Counted from the stretch's first letter, positions 36,501-45,446 are shown. The stretch is DNA of 64,000 nucleotides from Gemmatimonas phototrophica (GCF_000695095.2 NZ_CP011454.1:1364001-1428000), one strand, 5' to 3'. The notes: generated from the letters alone by a model not told the origin. Program-made: numbers and translations.

Positions 36501-36792
36501 CATCCGAGACGTTGCGCCACGTGGCGCCGGCATCGTCGGTGTGCCAGAGGCCACCACCGGTGCTGCCCATGAAGAACGCATGGGGCTGTCCGGGAATGCC
36601 GGCGACAGCGGTGGACCGGCCGCCGCGGAAGGGGCCCAGCATGCGGACCTTGAGTCCGGCGAGGGCGGCGGAATCAAACGGGGCCGCGTTGGCGGCGGGG
36701 GCGGCGCCAGCGCGGGGCGCACGCTGGGCCTGCCCCACGAACGGCAGGACCGCGCCAATCAGGACGGCACGGAGAGCTGGGGAATAACGCAT
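33592..36792 (-). CDS. Secreted BNR/sortilin-type propeller protein
   Basis: A 1066-residue exported protein. After the signal (MRYSPALRAVLIGAVLPFVGQAQ) come many Asp-box repeats (S-x-D-x-G-x-x-W): HTDDAGATWRN, STDGGRSWQS, TRDGGRSWDK, STNGGDTWIK, SDDGGTSWTR, RTQDGGLSWDR, TRDGGGTWSE. They form two or more propellers over residues ~45-720, as in VPS10/xyloglucanase-like proteins. The last ~300 residues include a beta domain (PITLDIVDAQKRVVQHF, YPGPLRVEGVVTWG) and a helical tail. No sialidase catalytic residues are evident. Similar proteins are numerous in related bacteria, function unknown, perhaps binding of glycans or peptides at the surface. Confidence 0.9.
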   Translation of the reverse strand: MRYSPALRAVLIGAVLPFVGQAQRAPRAGAAPAANAAPFDSAALAGLKVRMLGPFRGGRSTAVAGIPGQPHAFFMGSTGGGLWHTDDAGATWRNVSDGYFGGAIGAVAVAPGDPNVVYVGEGSIDLRGNTSMGRGAWRSTDGGRSWQSIGLKGAGQIGRIQVHPSNADVAYAAVLGRPFGRSAERGVFRTRDGGRSWDKVLFLNDSTGASDIAMDPKNPRILYAAMWRAERKPWTMISGSSEGGIWRSTNGGDTWIKLAGGLPTGLTGKIGLTVSAANPQRLWALIEAEPAGGVYRSDDGGTSWTRTNSENKLRQRAWYYTHVRADPDEENVVYALNTSLYRSIDGGVTFSEVRVPHGDVHDLWINPADKRIMIVADDGGAQVTLNRGRTWSTYWNQPTAEFYDVITDNRFPYRVYTAQQDNTTISVPSWSSSNALHPFTDYRYASGCETGPVALHPDEPDVIWGGCYGGAINRWDTRTDDRRNVIVYPQLQLGQAAKDLTYRFQWVAPILVSRHNSNVVYHGAQYLLRTQDGGLSWDRISPDLTTNTPEHQVASGGPINNDVTGVEIFNTIFALAEDRKDAKTLWAGTDDGRVHITRDGGGTWSEITPPGMPKYGTVEEIALSSHAPGRAYLAVQAYRMDDFRPHLWRTDDYGRSWVKLTDGLNGIPADHPLRSVAEDPKVASLLYAGTEYGLYVSFDAGKAWQRMPGRLPITPIADLEARHDDLVLSTQGRSLWIVDDLAPLRELSSSIVASAAHLFTPSNVIRAQRGGESFDPIPEVPDMADNGAAIHLWLGTAATAPITLDIVDAQKRVVQHFSSDSAEARRAQSSRLPTARGLHRIVWDITYPGPLRVEGVVTWGYLGGVKAPPGDYEAVLVANGVTMRKPFKVLPDPRLSNVSAADYAEQFRAASLVRDSMNVLSTTLGDLRDVQKQKDALLAAAKRAGAEAAIGALADTLASKLTKLEVQLSQVKSKSGQDPIRFAGQLDNQWAELYGNLTGSNGYINGGVDGRPTKGAVERLTELTKRWAVLRAQWTEILNKDIPALNAAASQLKLGAIALPNRTIVP

Positions 36793-36912
36793 GACTGGGC
36801 TCGGAGCAGAGGGAATGAGTCTTCTGAATTACTACCTGAACAGCGCCCTGTCCAATGTCCGCGTCGCTGCCGAGGTCTGTTGGGCGAGGCGCCGCCATGA
36901 CAGCTTGTCGTG

Positions 36913-37965
36913 ATGCGAAATTTCCTGCTGCTGTGCGCGCTGTGTGTGACTGGTCCAGAGCTGGCGGCCCAGCGATCGTTGGAGGCCATCTGGTACATCC
37001 GGAACGACAGCGCCGGAATTGCCAGCTTTGCCACACATGCGGCGTCGGTGAGTATCGTTGCGCCGCAGGTGTACGCGTTTGACAGTACCGGTACGCTCCG
37101 GGGTGGCACCGATGCCCGCATTGTCGCCATTGCGAAGGCGCACAATGTGAAGCTCATGCCTCTGGTCATGAATCCCGGATTTGACGCGGCGGTACTGCAT
37201 ACGTTGGTAAGCAACCCCGCCGCCCGCGCGCGTGCCGCGTCGGAAATGGCTCGCATCTGTCGCGAGGAACGCGTACACGGCATTCAGCTGGATCTGGAGA
37301 ACTTGCATGTCAGTGATCGCGATGCCTTCACCAACTTCGCGCGCGTGGGGGCCGATTCGGTGCACGCGGCAGGCTGTTCGCTGTCCGCCGCGGTCGTTCC
37401 CAGTACCGGCAGTGGACGCGGCGTGTTGCCCTATCATCACTGGATGCACGACATGTGGCGGGCGGCCTACGATTACAAGGCGCTTGCCGGGGTCCTCGAT
37501 TTTCTCAGCTACATGACGTACGCCCAGCATACTGGTGGATCGACGCCGGGGCCGGTGGCGGGGTACCCGTGGATGCTGGCGAGCGTACAGCATCTGCTGT
37601 CGTTGGGTGTTGCGCCGGAGAAGATTTCCCTTGGGTTGGCCAGCTACTCGGACTACTGGTATCCGCACTATGACCCGCGCACCGGTGACGCGCGCGCCCG
37701 TGGCGACGATATCGGCTATGCGGCCGTCATGCGCATTGTGCGCGACGCCGGGGCCACGCCACGCTGGGATGACACCCAGAAAGCCTGGGTCGCCATGTGG
37801 GAACGCGCAGGCGTTTTTGAACACGCCTGGATTGAAGACGCCCGCGCGTTTCGGGAGAAGCTGCAGCTGGTGCGACGCTTCGGGTTTCGGGGCTACTCGG
37901 TCTGGCTGATGGGGCTCGAGGACCCAGAGACGTTTCGCATAGTTGGCCCTGTGCGCAAAGACTGA
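36913..37965 (+). CDS. Secreted GH18-family glycoside hydrolase-like protein
   Basis: A 350-residue exported TIM-barrel protein (signal MRNFLLLCALCVTGPELAAQ). It carries HGIQLDLENL, corresponding to the GH18 catalytic DxxDxDxE with the terminal Asp-x-Glu kept but the first Asp replaced. Other matches to the YaaH/SpoVS-type GH18 branch are IVAPQVYAFDSTGTLRGG, NVKLMPLVMNPGFD, LDFLSYMTYAQHT and FRGYSVWLMGLEDP. It may cleave N-acetylglucosamine polymers such as peptidoglycan or chitin. GTG 36910 directly precedes ATG 36913; the ATG is used. It is divergent from the BNR protein gene. Confidence 0.85.
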   Translation: MRNFLLLCALCVTGPELAAQRSLEAIWYIRNDSAGIASFATHAASVSIVAPQVYAFDSTGTLRGGTDARIVAIAKAHNVKLMPLVMNPGFDAAVLHTLVSNPAARARAASEMARICREERVHGIQLDLENLHVSDRDAFTNFARVGADSVHAAGCSLSAAVVPSTGSGRGVLPYHHWMHDMWRAAYDYKALAGVLDFLSYMTYAQHTGGSTPGPVAGYPWMLASVQHLLSLGVAPEKISLGLASYSDYWYPHYDPRTGDARARGDDIGYAAVMRIVRDAGATPRWDDTQKAWVAMWERAGVFEHAWIEDARAFREKLQLVRRFGFRGYSVWLMGLEDPETFRIVGPVRKD

Positions 37966-37977
37966 CCGGCGTCAGTC
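37960..37977. terminator. Short hairpin at the convergent GH18/DUF5916 gene ends
   Basis: GACTGAC (37960-37966) pairs with GTCAGTC (37971-37977), loop CGGC. The left arm includes the GH18 stop codon. No T-run. Confidence 0.35.
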
Positions 37978-37985
37978 CGCGCGCA

Positions 37986-40241
37986 CTACAGTTGCCCCAG
38001 CCACGACAGCTTTACAATGAGTGAACGGGCCAGGGGGGTGTTGCCACTCTGTACCGCCTGTCGGTCGTTATAGACGATGTACAAGAACGACAACGGGAGA
38101 AACTCCCAGCTGAAGCGCGCGTTGAGCGTGGCACGCTCCGCGGCCGTGTTGTACTGATAGAACGCGCTCCACTGGATACGCGGATTGAGAAATACCCGCA
38201 GCTCCGGCCCAGCCAGGTGCGTGATGAAGCTGGAGTCGCGCGTGCCCAGCGATCGCAGGCGGTTGACTTCATAGGCACCCCGCACCGAGACGTACGGGCT
38301 GGGCGACCATCGCGCGGTGAGTTCCGCCCGATCAAGCGACCCGTCGAAAAAGGCGCCCGTTGTCGTCGTGAGCGTGGTGGCCAGTTTCGCACTCTGATCG
38401 CTGCGGAACGTCAGTCCGCCGCGTTGGTAGCTGTAGTCCCCGGGAGCGATCTGCACATTGGGAAAGAGCGTAACCGGCAGGGTGGGACGCTGGACGTTGT
38501 ACTCCACCGCGGGCGAAATCGTGGCTCCATTGCGGAAGAGCACTTCCCCCGAGTAGGTGACATTGGCCTCCTGCAATGCTCCCGACTGCGGATCGTTGAA
38601 GGCAATGGCATTGGGGCCATGGCGCAGCCACACAATCGCGGTGGGGAGCCGTCGGGGTTGCAGCGTCCAGGTGATGAACGGATTCGTCATCACGACATCC
38701 GGACGTGACACGAACCCCATTTGCGGATTGTAGTCTTTGGTGACCACCGCGCCGAGCACGCCAACCAGCGATGTAGCCGTATTGCGGGTGATGCCATAGG
38801 TTCCGGCCAGTCCCGTGCGTCCATTTTCGTTGGAGGCCGAGAGCATGCCGGTGAATTGCGTGAGCTCGCCGATGCGCGACAGCGCATCAACGGCCACCAT
38901 GACATTCCGGCGACCGCTCACGAGACCGTTCACGTCGGTGACATCACCGTCTCGCAGTGCGAGGGTACTGCCCAGGCGGGTGGAGCGTCCAAAGAACTGG
39001 CTACCGCGCACGACGCCAAAGGTGGTAGCGCCCTGAGTGCCCAGCGCGGCCGTACGCATGGCCAACGCCCCCGCCGTGGTGCGCCCGGACCGATACGCGT
39101 AGCGTGCGCCGGCATCGATGGGTTGAGGTGTGCCGTCGTCACCCAGGCCAATGCGCCGCGTAAAGAACGGCTGCACGAAATAGCGCCCCGACACACCGCC
39201 AATGCCGCCAATGGTGCCCGAGCCCAGTCCGCCGGCATTCAGCAGATCCGCATTCTCCAGAAAGAACTGTCGGCGTTCCGGGAGGAACACGTTGAAGCGC
39301 GTGAGGTTGACTACCTGGCGGTCAACATCTGCCTGTGCAAAGTCGGTGTTGACGGTGGCCTCAAACAAACTGTTGGCCGTGGGGGCCCAGATGACTTCAC
39401 CCCCGACATCCCCCAGACTGCCGTTGAATGCGGCGGATGATTTATCGGTGACCCGCTGCCCCAATACATAGGGGCGCACCCGCACGTTGGTGCGTGGGGG
39501 GGGAGGCTGAATGGAGTCGAGCACGCCGCCGTACGAAATACGCCACGACGACAGCTGCCGCGGGTACGGCATCCACGCACTCCACTGCGCCACGCGCCGC
39601 GTGTTGCGCACAAAGTTGATATCCCACGAGGTGAGTCCCGGGGCATAGCGCAGCGAGCGCCAGGGGATGGCAAACTCGGCAATCCACCCACTGTCCGCGC
39701 GCGTGGTCCGCACGCGCCAGAGGGCATCCCAGTTGAAGTTGAAGGCATCACCGCCGTCAAAGGCCTGCACATCGGCCTGCGACCCCAACGGGGTGGTGCT
39801 GAACTGCAGGACGGTTCGGCGGTCGCCCATGGGGCCGATCGTCACGCCAAAGACATCGTTTTCGGGGGGCTCGAAGTCGCGGCGCAGATCGGGCATACGC
39901 AGTGACGACATGCCGGCGCTGTCGCGATTGAAGGCGGCCACGTACAGATGCTCATTGTCGTAGAGCACCCGCACTTCCGTGGGGTAGCGGGTGGTGGGTA
40001 GAAAGTCGGGGCGCGCCTGGGCAAAATCTCCGGCCACGGGCGCACTGCGCCAGTCGGCCTCGTCGAGCCGCCCGTCAACGGTGATCCGACCCAGCGCCCG
40101 CCGGGCCACGAGGCGCCGGCGACTTTCTTCGGTGGGCTCCGGAACGGTCGGGGTTTGGGCCGAGGCGGCTCGGGGGGACACCCCGGCCAGCAGAGGGAGC
40201 GCCAGCAGTGCGCTAATCAGGTGAAGCGAAACCTTTCGCAT
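37986..40241 (-). CDS. DUF5916 outer-membrane protein with N-terminal CBM9-like domain
   Basis: A 751-residue exported protein (signal MRKVSLHLISALLALPLLAG). Residues ~50-240 form a carbohydrate-binding-family-9-like domain: ITVDGRLDEADWRSAPVAGDF, TEVRVLYDNEHLYVAAFN, GWIAEFAIPWRSLRY, WDINFVRN. The rest is a beta-barrel: alternating strands, NVFLPERRQFFLENADLLN (a family signature), RRIGLGDDG, and a last strand ending LIVKLSWLGQL. Members occur as single outer-membrane proteins beside peptidase genes. The ligand is not known. It is convergent with the GH18 gene. Confidence 0.9.
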   Translation of the reverse strand: MRKVSLHLISALLALPLLAGVSPRAASAQTPTVPEPTEESRRRLVARRALGRITVDGRLDEADWRSAPVAGDFAQARPDFLPTTRYPTEVRVLYDNEHLYVAAFNRDSAGMSSLRMPDLRRDFEPPENDVFGVTIGPMGDRRTVLQFSTTPLGSQADVQAFDGGDAFNFNWDALWRVRTTRADSGWIAEFAIPWRSLRYAPGLTSWDINFVRNTRRVAQWSAWMPYPRQLSSWRISYGGVLDSIQPPPPRTNVRVRPYVLGQRVTDKSSAAFNGSLGDVGGEVIWAPTANSLFEATVNTDFAQADVDRQVVNLTRFNVFLPERRQFFLENADLLNAGGLGSGTIGGIGGVSGRYFVQPFFTRRIGLGDDGTPQPIDAGARYAYRSGRTTAGALAMRTAALGTQGATTFGVVRGSQFFGRSTRLGSTLALRDGDVTDVNGLVSGRRNVMVAVDALSRIGELTQFTGMLSASNENGRTGLAGTYGITRNTATSLVGVLGAVVTKDYNPQMGFVSRPDVVMTNPFITWTLQPRRLPTAIVWLRHGPNAIAFNDPQSGALQEANVTYSGEVLFRNGATISPAVEYNVQRPTLPVTLFPNVQIAPGDYSYQRGGLTFRSDQSAKLATTLTTTTGAFFDGSLDRAELTARWSPSPYVSVRGAYEVNRLRSLGTRDSSFITHLAGPELRVFLNPRIQWSAFYQYNTAAERATLNARFSWEFLPLSFLYIVYNDRQAVQSGNTPLARSLIVKLSWLGQL

Positions 40242-40342
40242 CCCCCTAAGGTACGGCTCGCCAGGGGTGGGTGTCCAATGGGCCGTGAGGGCGCTAGCGT
40301 ACCCCTGAGCACCCCTTCATCGCTGTTCTGCCCATTCTCCGC

Positions 40343-40840
40343 ATGTCCCGACGCAACCTGCTGGCTTTGGCCCTGTCCCTCGTGTCCCTGGCGCTGCTCT
40401 GGCCCGGGCTGGTGGAGCCGGTGTTGACCATTCGCGCCACCATTGAAATGTTCGGTACGGAGCGCGAACTCACCAATGAGACACGAAGTGTGGTGGGCGC
40501 CATTCGCAGTCTGCACGATTCGGGCAATGATTTTGTGGCCGGCCTGATTCTCCTGTTCAGTGTGCTGGTTCCACTGACCAAGGCCGCTCTTCTCGTCCCC
40601 ATCTTCGCCTGGCGGAACTCCCCGGTGGCCTATCGGCTCTACCGCGTGGTTCAGGCCATCAGCAAGTGGTCCATGGCCGACGTATTCGCCGTGGGGATGC
40701 TCATTGCGCTGCTGGTGGCAAAGGGCACGGCCAATCTTTCAGCCGTGGCCGGCCCCGGATTCTACTTCTTTGCGGCCTACTGCCTGGTGTCCAACGCGGC
40801 GTTTCAGCTGCTGAAGGTAGAGAGGCACCCCGCCGCCTGA
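40343..40840 (+). CDS. PqiA-like inner-membrane protein (single domain)
   Basis: A 165-residue membrane protein matching one PqiA domain: WPGLVEPVLTIRAT (the conserved first-helix exit), GNDFVAGLILLFSVLVPLTKAALL, ISKWSMADVFAVGMLIALLVAKG with the family WSMxDVF motif, and a fourth hydrophobic segment. E. coli PqiA has two such domains plus zinc motifs; this form has one and no cysteines at the start. PqiA proteins feed lipid-transport (MCE) complexes, but no MCE gene is nearby. It ends four bases from the convergent small secreted protein gene. Confidence 0.88.
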   Translation: MSRRNLLALALSLVSLALLWPGLVEPVLTIRATIEMFGTERELTNETRSVVGAIRSLHDSGNDFVAGLILLFSVLVPLTKAALLVPIFAWRNSPVAYRLYRVVQAISKWSMADVFAVGMLIALLVAKGTANLSAVAGPGFYFFAAYCLVSNAAFQLLKVERHPAA

Positions 40841-40844
40841 CGGA

Positions 40845-41348
40845 TCAGAACACACCGCCGCGGGGCTTGTTGGGGGCCCCAGACGGCTTTGAGGCCCCCT
40901 TGGGGGCGGCCAGCGTTCCCGGGGCGATCTTGAACTTTGCGACGGGCTTGTTGTCGAGATTCACAAACCCTTCAATGCTGCCGTTCGCGGCAATAACGCC
41001 GTCGTGCTCCAGCAGCTTGTTCTCAGGCGCGGTGACCCGGAAGCGCAGCTTTTGTCCGTCGCGCACGACATGGCTAATGGCACCCGTGCCCTGGCCGGGG
41101 ACCATGGCGGTTCCCCCAATGGTCGGGCCCGCTCCCGTGAACAGGTAACTCACGGGCACCACAATCGTGCTGTCGCCCAACGGGACCATGGCCGTACCAG
41201 CATAACTACCCGTGATGTCCGCGGCCTTGGCTGATGCGGCGGCCTTGGCCCCGGGCTTCCCCGGCGTCTGAGCCGCCAGGCGTGTGGGGCTGAACGGCGC
41301 CATAGCCAGTGCGCCGGCGGCAACGAGGGTGGCAAACAGAGTACGCAT
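40845..41348 (-). CDS. Small secreted protein of unknown function
   Basis: A 167-residue exported protein with signal peptide MRTLFATLVAAGALAMAPFSPTRLAAQ. The mature part is a single beta domain: ITGSYAGTAMVPLGDSTIVVPVSYLFTGAGPTIGGTAMVPGQGTGAISHVVRDGQKLRFRV, followed by IAANGSIEGFVNLDNK and a low-complexity Lys/Pro/Gly tail. No family recognised. ATG 41348 is chosen for the signal peptide; earlier in-frame starts give a non-signal N-terminus. Confidence 0.75.
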   Translation of the reverse strand: MRTLFATLVAAGALAMAPFSPTRLAAQTPGKPGAKAAASAKAADITGSYAGTAMVPLGDSTIVVPVSYLFTGAGPTIGGTAMVPGQGTGAISHVVRDGQKLRFRVTAPENKLLEHDGVIAANGSIEGFVNLDNKPVAKFKIAPGTLAAPKGASKPSGAPNKPRGGVF

Positions 41349-41473
41349 AGGACAAGCGGGGCTGGACGATTGGACAGCAGGTTCCCGAACCCGATAAGCT
41401 ACACCGAAGCCGCGGCGCGGGTCCGCCACGCCGATTTCGCGTATTCTGGGTGCCTTGACCACGTCGTCCGCCT

Positions 41474-42586
41474 ATGGCTGAGCCTTTCAAGACGTTCATC
41501 AACGCCGACGGAGTGCAGGCCGCCGCCGGCCATTTGGCCCGCACCAGTGCGGACTTTGATGCGGCGCGGTTCTGCGCTGACGTGGTGCCGCAGCTCGACG
41601 CCCTTGAGCTCAAGGCGCGCGCCATGTGCATCGCGACCGCGCTGGAAGAGCACCTCGCCACCAACTTCGACGAGGCCGCCGCCCACTTGGAACGGGCCCT
41701 GGCCCCGCACGGTGCTCCTGACCAGGGACTCACCGGATGGTTCCTCTGGGCGGCGGGTGAATTCGTGGCCCGTCGCGGCCTCGAACATCCCGTACGCAGT
41801 CTCGCCTGTCTGCAGCACATGACCCAGCGCTTCACCGCGGAGTTCGCCATCCGGCCGTTCATTGTCGCACACCCACGGCTGGTGTTCGATACGCTGCAGC
41901 AATGGATTCATCACCCCAGTGAACATGTGCGACGGCTAGTGAGCGAAGGAACACGCCCACGACTGCCGTGGGGGCTCCAACTCAAGGCTCTGATCGCCGA
42001 TCCTTCGCCTTCGCTGCCATTGCTCACCGCGCTGCTCGATGATGACAGCGAGTATGTACGACGGAGTGTCGCCAATCACCTCAACGATATCGCGAAGGAT
42101 CACCCGGAGCTGGTGGCGGAGTGGGTGGAGCGCTATTTGCCTGATGCGTCGGCACCACGACGGGCGCTCCTGCGACACGCCAGCCGCACGCTCATCAAGC
42201 AAGGACACCGCCGGGTGATGCACGCGTGGGGTACCGGCGCCACTTTCGCCGGCACCGCCGCGATAACCCTGACACCAGCACGCATTGTGCTCGGCGAGCA
42301 CATCGGCATCAGCGTCACGCTCCAGAGTCACGCGTCGCAGGATCAGGTGCTCACGATTGACTACATCGTGCACCATGTGAAAGCCGACGGCACGACGTCA
42401 CCCAAAGTGTTCAAGGGGTGGCACCTCACGCTCTCCGCCGGACAGACCCATACGGTCACTCGGCGTCACGCGGTGAAACCAATCACCACGCGCCGCTATT
42501 ATCCCGGCAGACACCTCGTCACCATTCAGGTGAATGGGCACCCCGTTGCTGACGCCTCCTTTGTGCTGCAGTGCATCGACGGATAA
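41474..42586 (+). CDS. AlkC-like DNA alkylation repair protein
   Basis: A 370-residue HEAT-repeat DNA glycosylase of the AlkC/AlkD superfamily, removing alkylated bases such as 3-methyladenine. Residues ~1-245 form helical repeats (ACLQHMTQRFTAEFAIRPFI, VFDTLQQWIHHPSEHVRRLVSEGTRPRLPWG, LLTALLDDDSEYVRRSVANHLNDIAKDHPELV, RALLRHASRTLIKQGHRRVM). The RRLVSEGTRPRLPW and RRSVANHLNDIAKD motifs are AlkC signatures. Residues ~265-370 form an Ig-like domain (ITLTPARIVLGEHIGISVTLQ...HLVTIQVNGHPVADASFVLQ), typical of AlkC rather than AlkD. It precedes the glutathione peroxidase gene by 41 bp on the same strand. Confidence 0.9.
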   Translation: MAEPFKTFINADGVQAAAGHLARTSADFDAARFCADVVPQLDALELKARAMCIATALEEHLATNFDEAAAHLERALAPHGAPDQGLTGWFLWAAGEFVARRGLEHPVRSLACLQHMTQRFTAEFAIRPFIVAHPRLVFDTLQQWIHHPSEHVRRLVSEGTRPRLPWGLQLKALIADPSPSLPLLTALLDDDSEYVRRSVANHLNDIAKDHPELVAEWVERYLPDASAPRRALLRHASRTLIKQGHRRVMHAWGTGATFAGTAAITLTPARIVLGEHIGISVTLQSHASQDQVLTIDYIVHHVKADGTTSPKVFKGWHLTLSAGQTHTVTRRHAVKPITTRRYYPGRHLVTIQVNGHPVADASFVLQCIDG

Positions 42587-42627
42587 CAGCTAGTCGAACA
42601 CCATCTCATCTTCTCGTCCATATTTGC

Positions 42628-43113
42628 ATGTCTACGCTGACCGATTTCGATCTTGTGGCGCTCGATGGCGCGCCACTCCCGCTCGCTCCCTTGGCAGGGC
42701 GTGTTGTGCTGCTGGTGAATGTCGCCAGCATGTGTGGGTTTACCCCGCAGTACGCGGGACTGGAGAAGCTCTGGCGTGACTACGAAGCCAAAGGGTTGAC
42801 CATCATTGGCTGTCCGTGTGACCAGTTCGGGCATCAGGAGCCTGGTTCCGCCGACGAGATCGCCAGCTTTTGCAACGTGCGCTACGGGGTCACGTTCCCG
42901 CTGTCGGCAAAGCTGGACGTGAACGGCGACCAGGCGCATCCACTATGGCAGTGGATGCGTGAAGCCGAGCCGGGTGTCCTCGGCACGACCGCGGTAAAGT
43001 GGAATTTCACGAAGTTCCTCATTGGGCGGGACGGACAGGTCATGAAGCGCTACGCGCCCACGGCGACTCCTGAATCACTGGTCGCGGACATCGACGCCGC
43101 ACTGAAGGCGTAA
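42628..43113 (+). CDS. Glutathione peroxidase-family thiol peroxidase
   Basis: A 161-residue cytosolic peroxidase that reduces peroxides, in bacteria usually with thioredoxin. Seen: VVLLVNVASMCGFTPQY with the peroxidatic Cys at residue 36, GCPCDQFGHQEP (the Gln of the catalytic tetrad; the usual Asn is replaced by Asp, CDQF) and VKWNFTKFLI with the catalytic Trp/Asn. ATG 42628 is chosen over the upstream in-frame start because the fold begins there. The next gene's ATG overlaps the stop codon by one base. With the AlkC gene upstream this may be a stress-response unit. Confidence 0.93.
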   Translation: MSTLTDFDLVALDGAPLPLAPLAGRVVLLVNVASMCGFTPQYAGLEKLWRDYEAKGLTIIGCPCDQFGHQEPGSADEIASFCNVRYGVTFPLSAKLDVNGDQAHPLWQWMREAEPGVLGTTAVKWNFTKFLIGRDGQVMKRYAPTATPESLVADIDAALKA

Positions 43114-45446
43114 TGGGATACGTCGGGATGGCGCTGCAGCGAATTCTGGTGCTGGCTGTCGCCTTCGCGGCCCTGGTGTTCGCGCCGCTGACGGCGCAGG
43201 GACAGGGGCAGGGCACCGGAGTGATCACTGGCCGTGTGCTCGAGGCGGTCACGGAGGCCCCGGTGCTCGGCGCCACGATCAGGGTCGTCGGGCAGGGAGC
43301 GGTGGCCCAGAGTGACTCCGTCGGGCGCTTCACCCTGCGCGGGGTTGCGGTGGGCATCGTGACCGTTGAAGTGCGCCGCCTGGGGTTCGCCCCAGTGTTG
43401 CGCGGTGACATTGCCGTGTCGCCCGCCAAACCCGCAGAATTGACGATCACGCTGCGCGCCATCGATGTGCAGCTTGACGCGGTGACCGTGCGTCCGGAGG
43501 CGTTTCCCGCTCAGATGCCGGCGTCCACGCCCGTTTCCACGCAGCGCTACGACGCGGAAGAGGTTCGACGTCAGCCCGGTGCCCAGGAAGACGTGCTGCG
43601 CGCCATCTCCATTGCCCCCGGCGTCGGGGTGACCAGCGCCGCGCGCAATGACATCGTGGTGCGTGGCGGGGCACCCTTCGAGAATCTGTTTGTCGTGGAC
43701 AACATCGAAGTGCCCAACATCAATCACTTCGGATCACAGGGCTCCACCGGCGGGCCCATCTCGCTGATCAACATCCGGTTTATCGAGAGCGCTCAACTTT
43801 CCGCTGGAGGCTTTGGCGCGCGGTTGGGCGATCGCACGTCGTCTGCCACGACGCTCACGCTCCGTGAAGGCAATCGGGAGCGCGTGGCAGGAGAAGTGAA
43901 CGTGGCGGCCTCGCAAGTTGGCGCCGTGCTGGAGGGGCCACTTGGTTCGCGCGGTTCGTTCATTGCCAACGTCCGGCAGAGCTATCTCGATCTGCTCTTC
44001 AAGGCGATTGGGCTGAGCTTCATTCCCAGCTACACCGACGCCACGCTCAAGGCCACGTGGCGACCCACCAGTCGTGACGCGTTCAGTGCGCTCACGATTG
44101 CCGCACGCGGCACGATTTCCTTTGACAATAGCAGTGACTCCAATCGCGTGGACAACTCGCAGGTGCTCGCACCCACGCAGGATCAGTACTTCAGCGGACT
44201 CACGTGGAAACGCCTGTTGCCCCGGGGCGTGGTGACGACGACGCTCGGTCGTACCTGGACGCGCTATGTGACGGCGCAGCGCGACAGTCTGTTGTCGCCG
44301 ATCTTCGAAAGTCGCTCCACCGAAGGGGAGAACTCGCTCCGGACCGACGTAACGATGCTGGCCGGCAAGGGGCTCGAGTTGGAAACCGGCACCATTTTCA
44401 AGTACGCCAGCGACCTGCGCTACAACGCCACACTGGCCGGCTTCACCCGTCGCGACCCAAACGGGACGCCGCAACCGTTTGGGGTGGACACCAGTTTCAC
44501 TGCGCTCCGCAATGGATCGTATGTGCAGGCCACCTGGCAGTGGCGCCCTCGATTGCGCCTCTCCGGTGGCCTTCGCGGTGATTGGTATGGCTTCCTGGAG
44601 AATGCGGTACGCGTTGCTCCCCGACTGAGCGTAAGTGCTCAGGTCACGCCCAGCACGACCGTGTCGTTGTCCGGTGGACGGTATTGGCAGGCGCCCAGCT
44701 ATATCTGGCTGGTGGGGGATGCGGGCAATGCCTCGCGTCTCAAACCGTTCCGTGCCGATCAGGTCGTGGCTGGCGTTACGCGTGTGATTGGCAGCGATCT
44801 CAAGGTGCAATTGGAGGTGTACGGGAAACGCTATGGCGATTATCCCGCTCGGATATACCGGCCGCAGGCGGTACTGAGCCCCAGTGGATTTGATGACGCC
44901 ACGACCGATATTCCTTTTGGCCTTGAACCGTTGCAGAGCTCCGGGACCGGCAGTGCCTTCGGGGCAGAAGTCTTTCTGCAAAAGAAGCTGGGAGCCTCGC
45001 CCTTCTACGGGCAGCTCAGTGCCAGCGTGAATCGCACACGCTTTACCGGCATTGATGGCACCGCGACGCGCGGCGCCTTTGACACGCCGGTGTTGGCCAA
45101 CGGCGTTCTGGGGTGGCGTCCGAATGCGCGCTGGGAAGTGGCCACGCGTATCCGCGGCTCCAGCGGGTTGCCGTACACGCCGTTCGTGTTGAATGGTAAT
45201 CTGGCCGGTACGCTCGACTTTGCACGCTACAACGCCGAACGGGTGCCGCTCTTTTTTGCGGCCGACGTGCGGGTGGATCGGCGCTTTCTGCTGTGGAATC
45301 GCCAGCTGATTGCGTTTCTCGATCTGCAGAACATTACGAACCGCGAGAACAGTACGGCGCCGCAGTGGAATCCACGGCTGCGCCGCCCGGAGCCCAACGA
45401 GAGTATCGGTTTGCTGCCGTCGATCGGGTTGAACTTCGAGTTCTGA
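43113..45446 (+). CDS. TonB-dependent outer-membrane receptor
   Basis: A 777-residue receptor importing a ligand across the outer membrane. Signal peptide (MGYVGMALQRILVLAVAFAALVFAPLTAQ), then a carboxypeptidase-regulatory-like domain (ITGRVLEAVTEAPVLGATIRVVG...GRFTLRGVAVGIVTVEVRRLGF), a plug domain (SIAPGVGVTSAARNDIVVRGG, ENLFVVDNIEVPN) and a beta-barrel ending IGLLPSIGLNFEF with the C-terminal aromatic residue. The ligand is not evident. It is translationally linked to the glutathione peroxidase gene upstream, an odd pairing. A strong terminator follows. Confidence 0.92.
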   Translation: MGYVGMALQRILVLAVAFAALVFAPLTAQGQGQGTGVITGRVLEAVTEAPVLGATIRVVGQGAVAQSDSVGRFTLRGVAVGIVTVEVRRLGFAPVLRGDIAVSPAKPAELTITLRAIDVQLDAVTVRPEAFPAQMPASTPVSTQRYDAEEVRRQPGAQEDVLRAISIAPGVGVTSAARNDIVVRGGAPFENLFVVDNIEVPNINHFGSQGSTGGPISLINIRFIESAQLSAGGFGARLGDRTSSATTLTLREGNRERVAGEVNVAASQVGAVLEGPLGSRGSFIANVRQSYLDLLFKAIGLSFIPSYTDATLKATWRPTSRDAFSALTIAARGTISFDNSSDSNRVDNSQVLAPTQDQYFSGLTWKRLLPRGVVTTTLGRTWTRYVTAQRDSLLSPIFESRSTEGENSLRTDVTMLAGKGLELETGTIFKYASDLRYNATLAGFTRRDPNGTPQPFGVDTSFTALRNGSYVQATWQWRPRLRLSGGLRGDWYGFLENAVRVAPRLSVSAQVTPSTTVSLSGGRYWQAPSYIWLVGDAGNASRLKPFRADQVVAGVTRVIGSDLKVQLEVYGKRYGDYPARIYRPQAVLSPSGFDDATTDIPFGLEPLQSSGTGSAFGAEVFLQKKLGASPFYGQLSASVNRTRFTGIDGTATRGAFDTPVLANGVLGWRPNARWEVATRIRGSSGLPYTPFVLNGNLAGTLDFARYNAERVPLFFAADVRVDRRFLLWNRQLIAFLDLQNITNRENSTAPQWNPRLRRPEPNESIGLLPSIGLNFEF

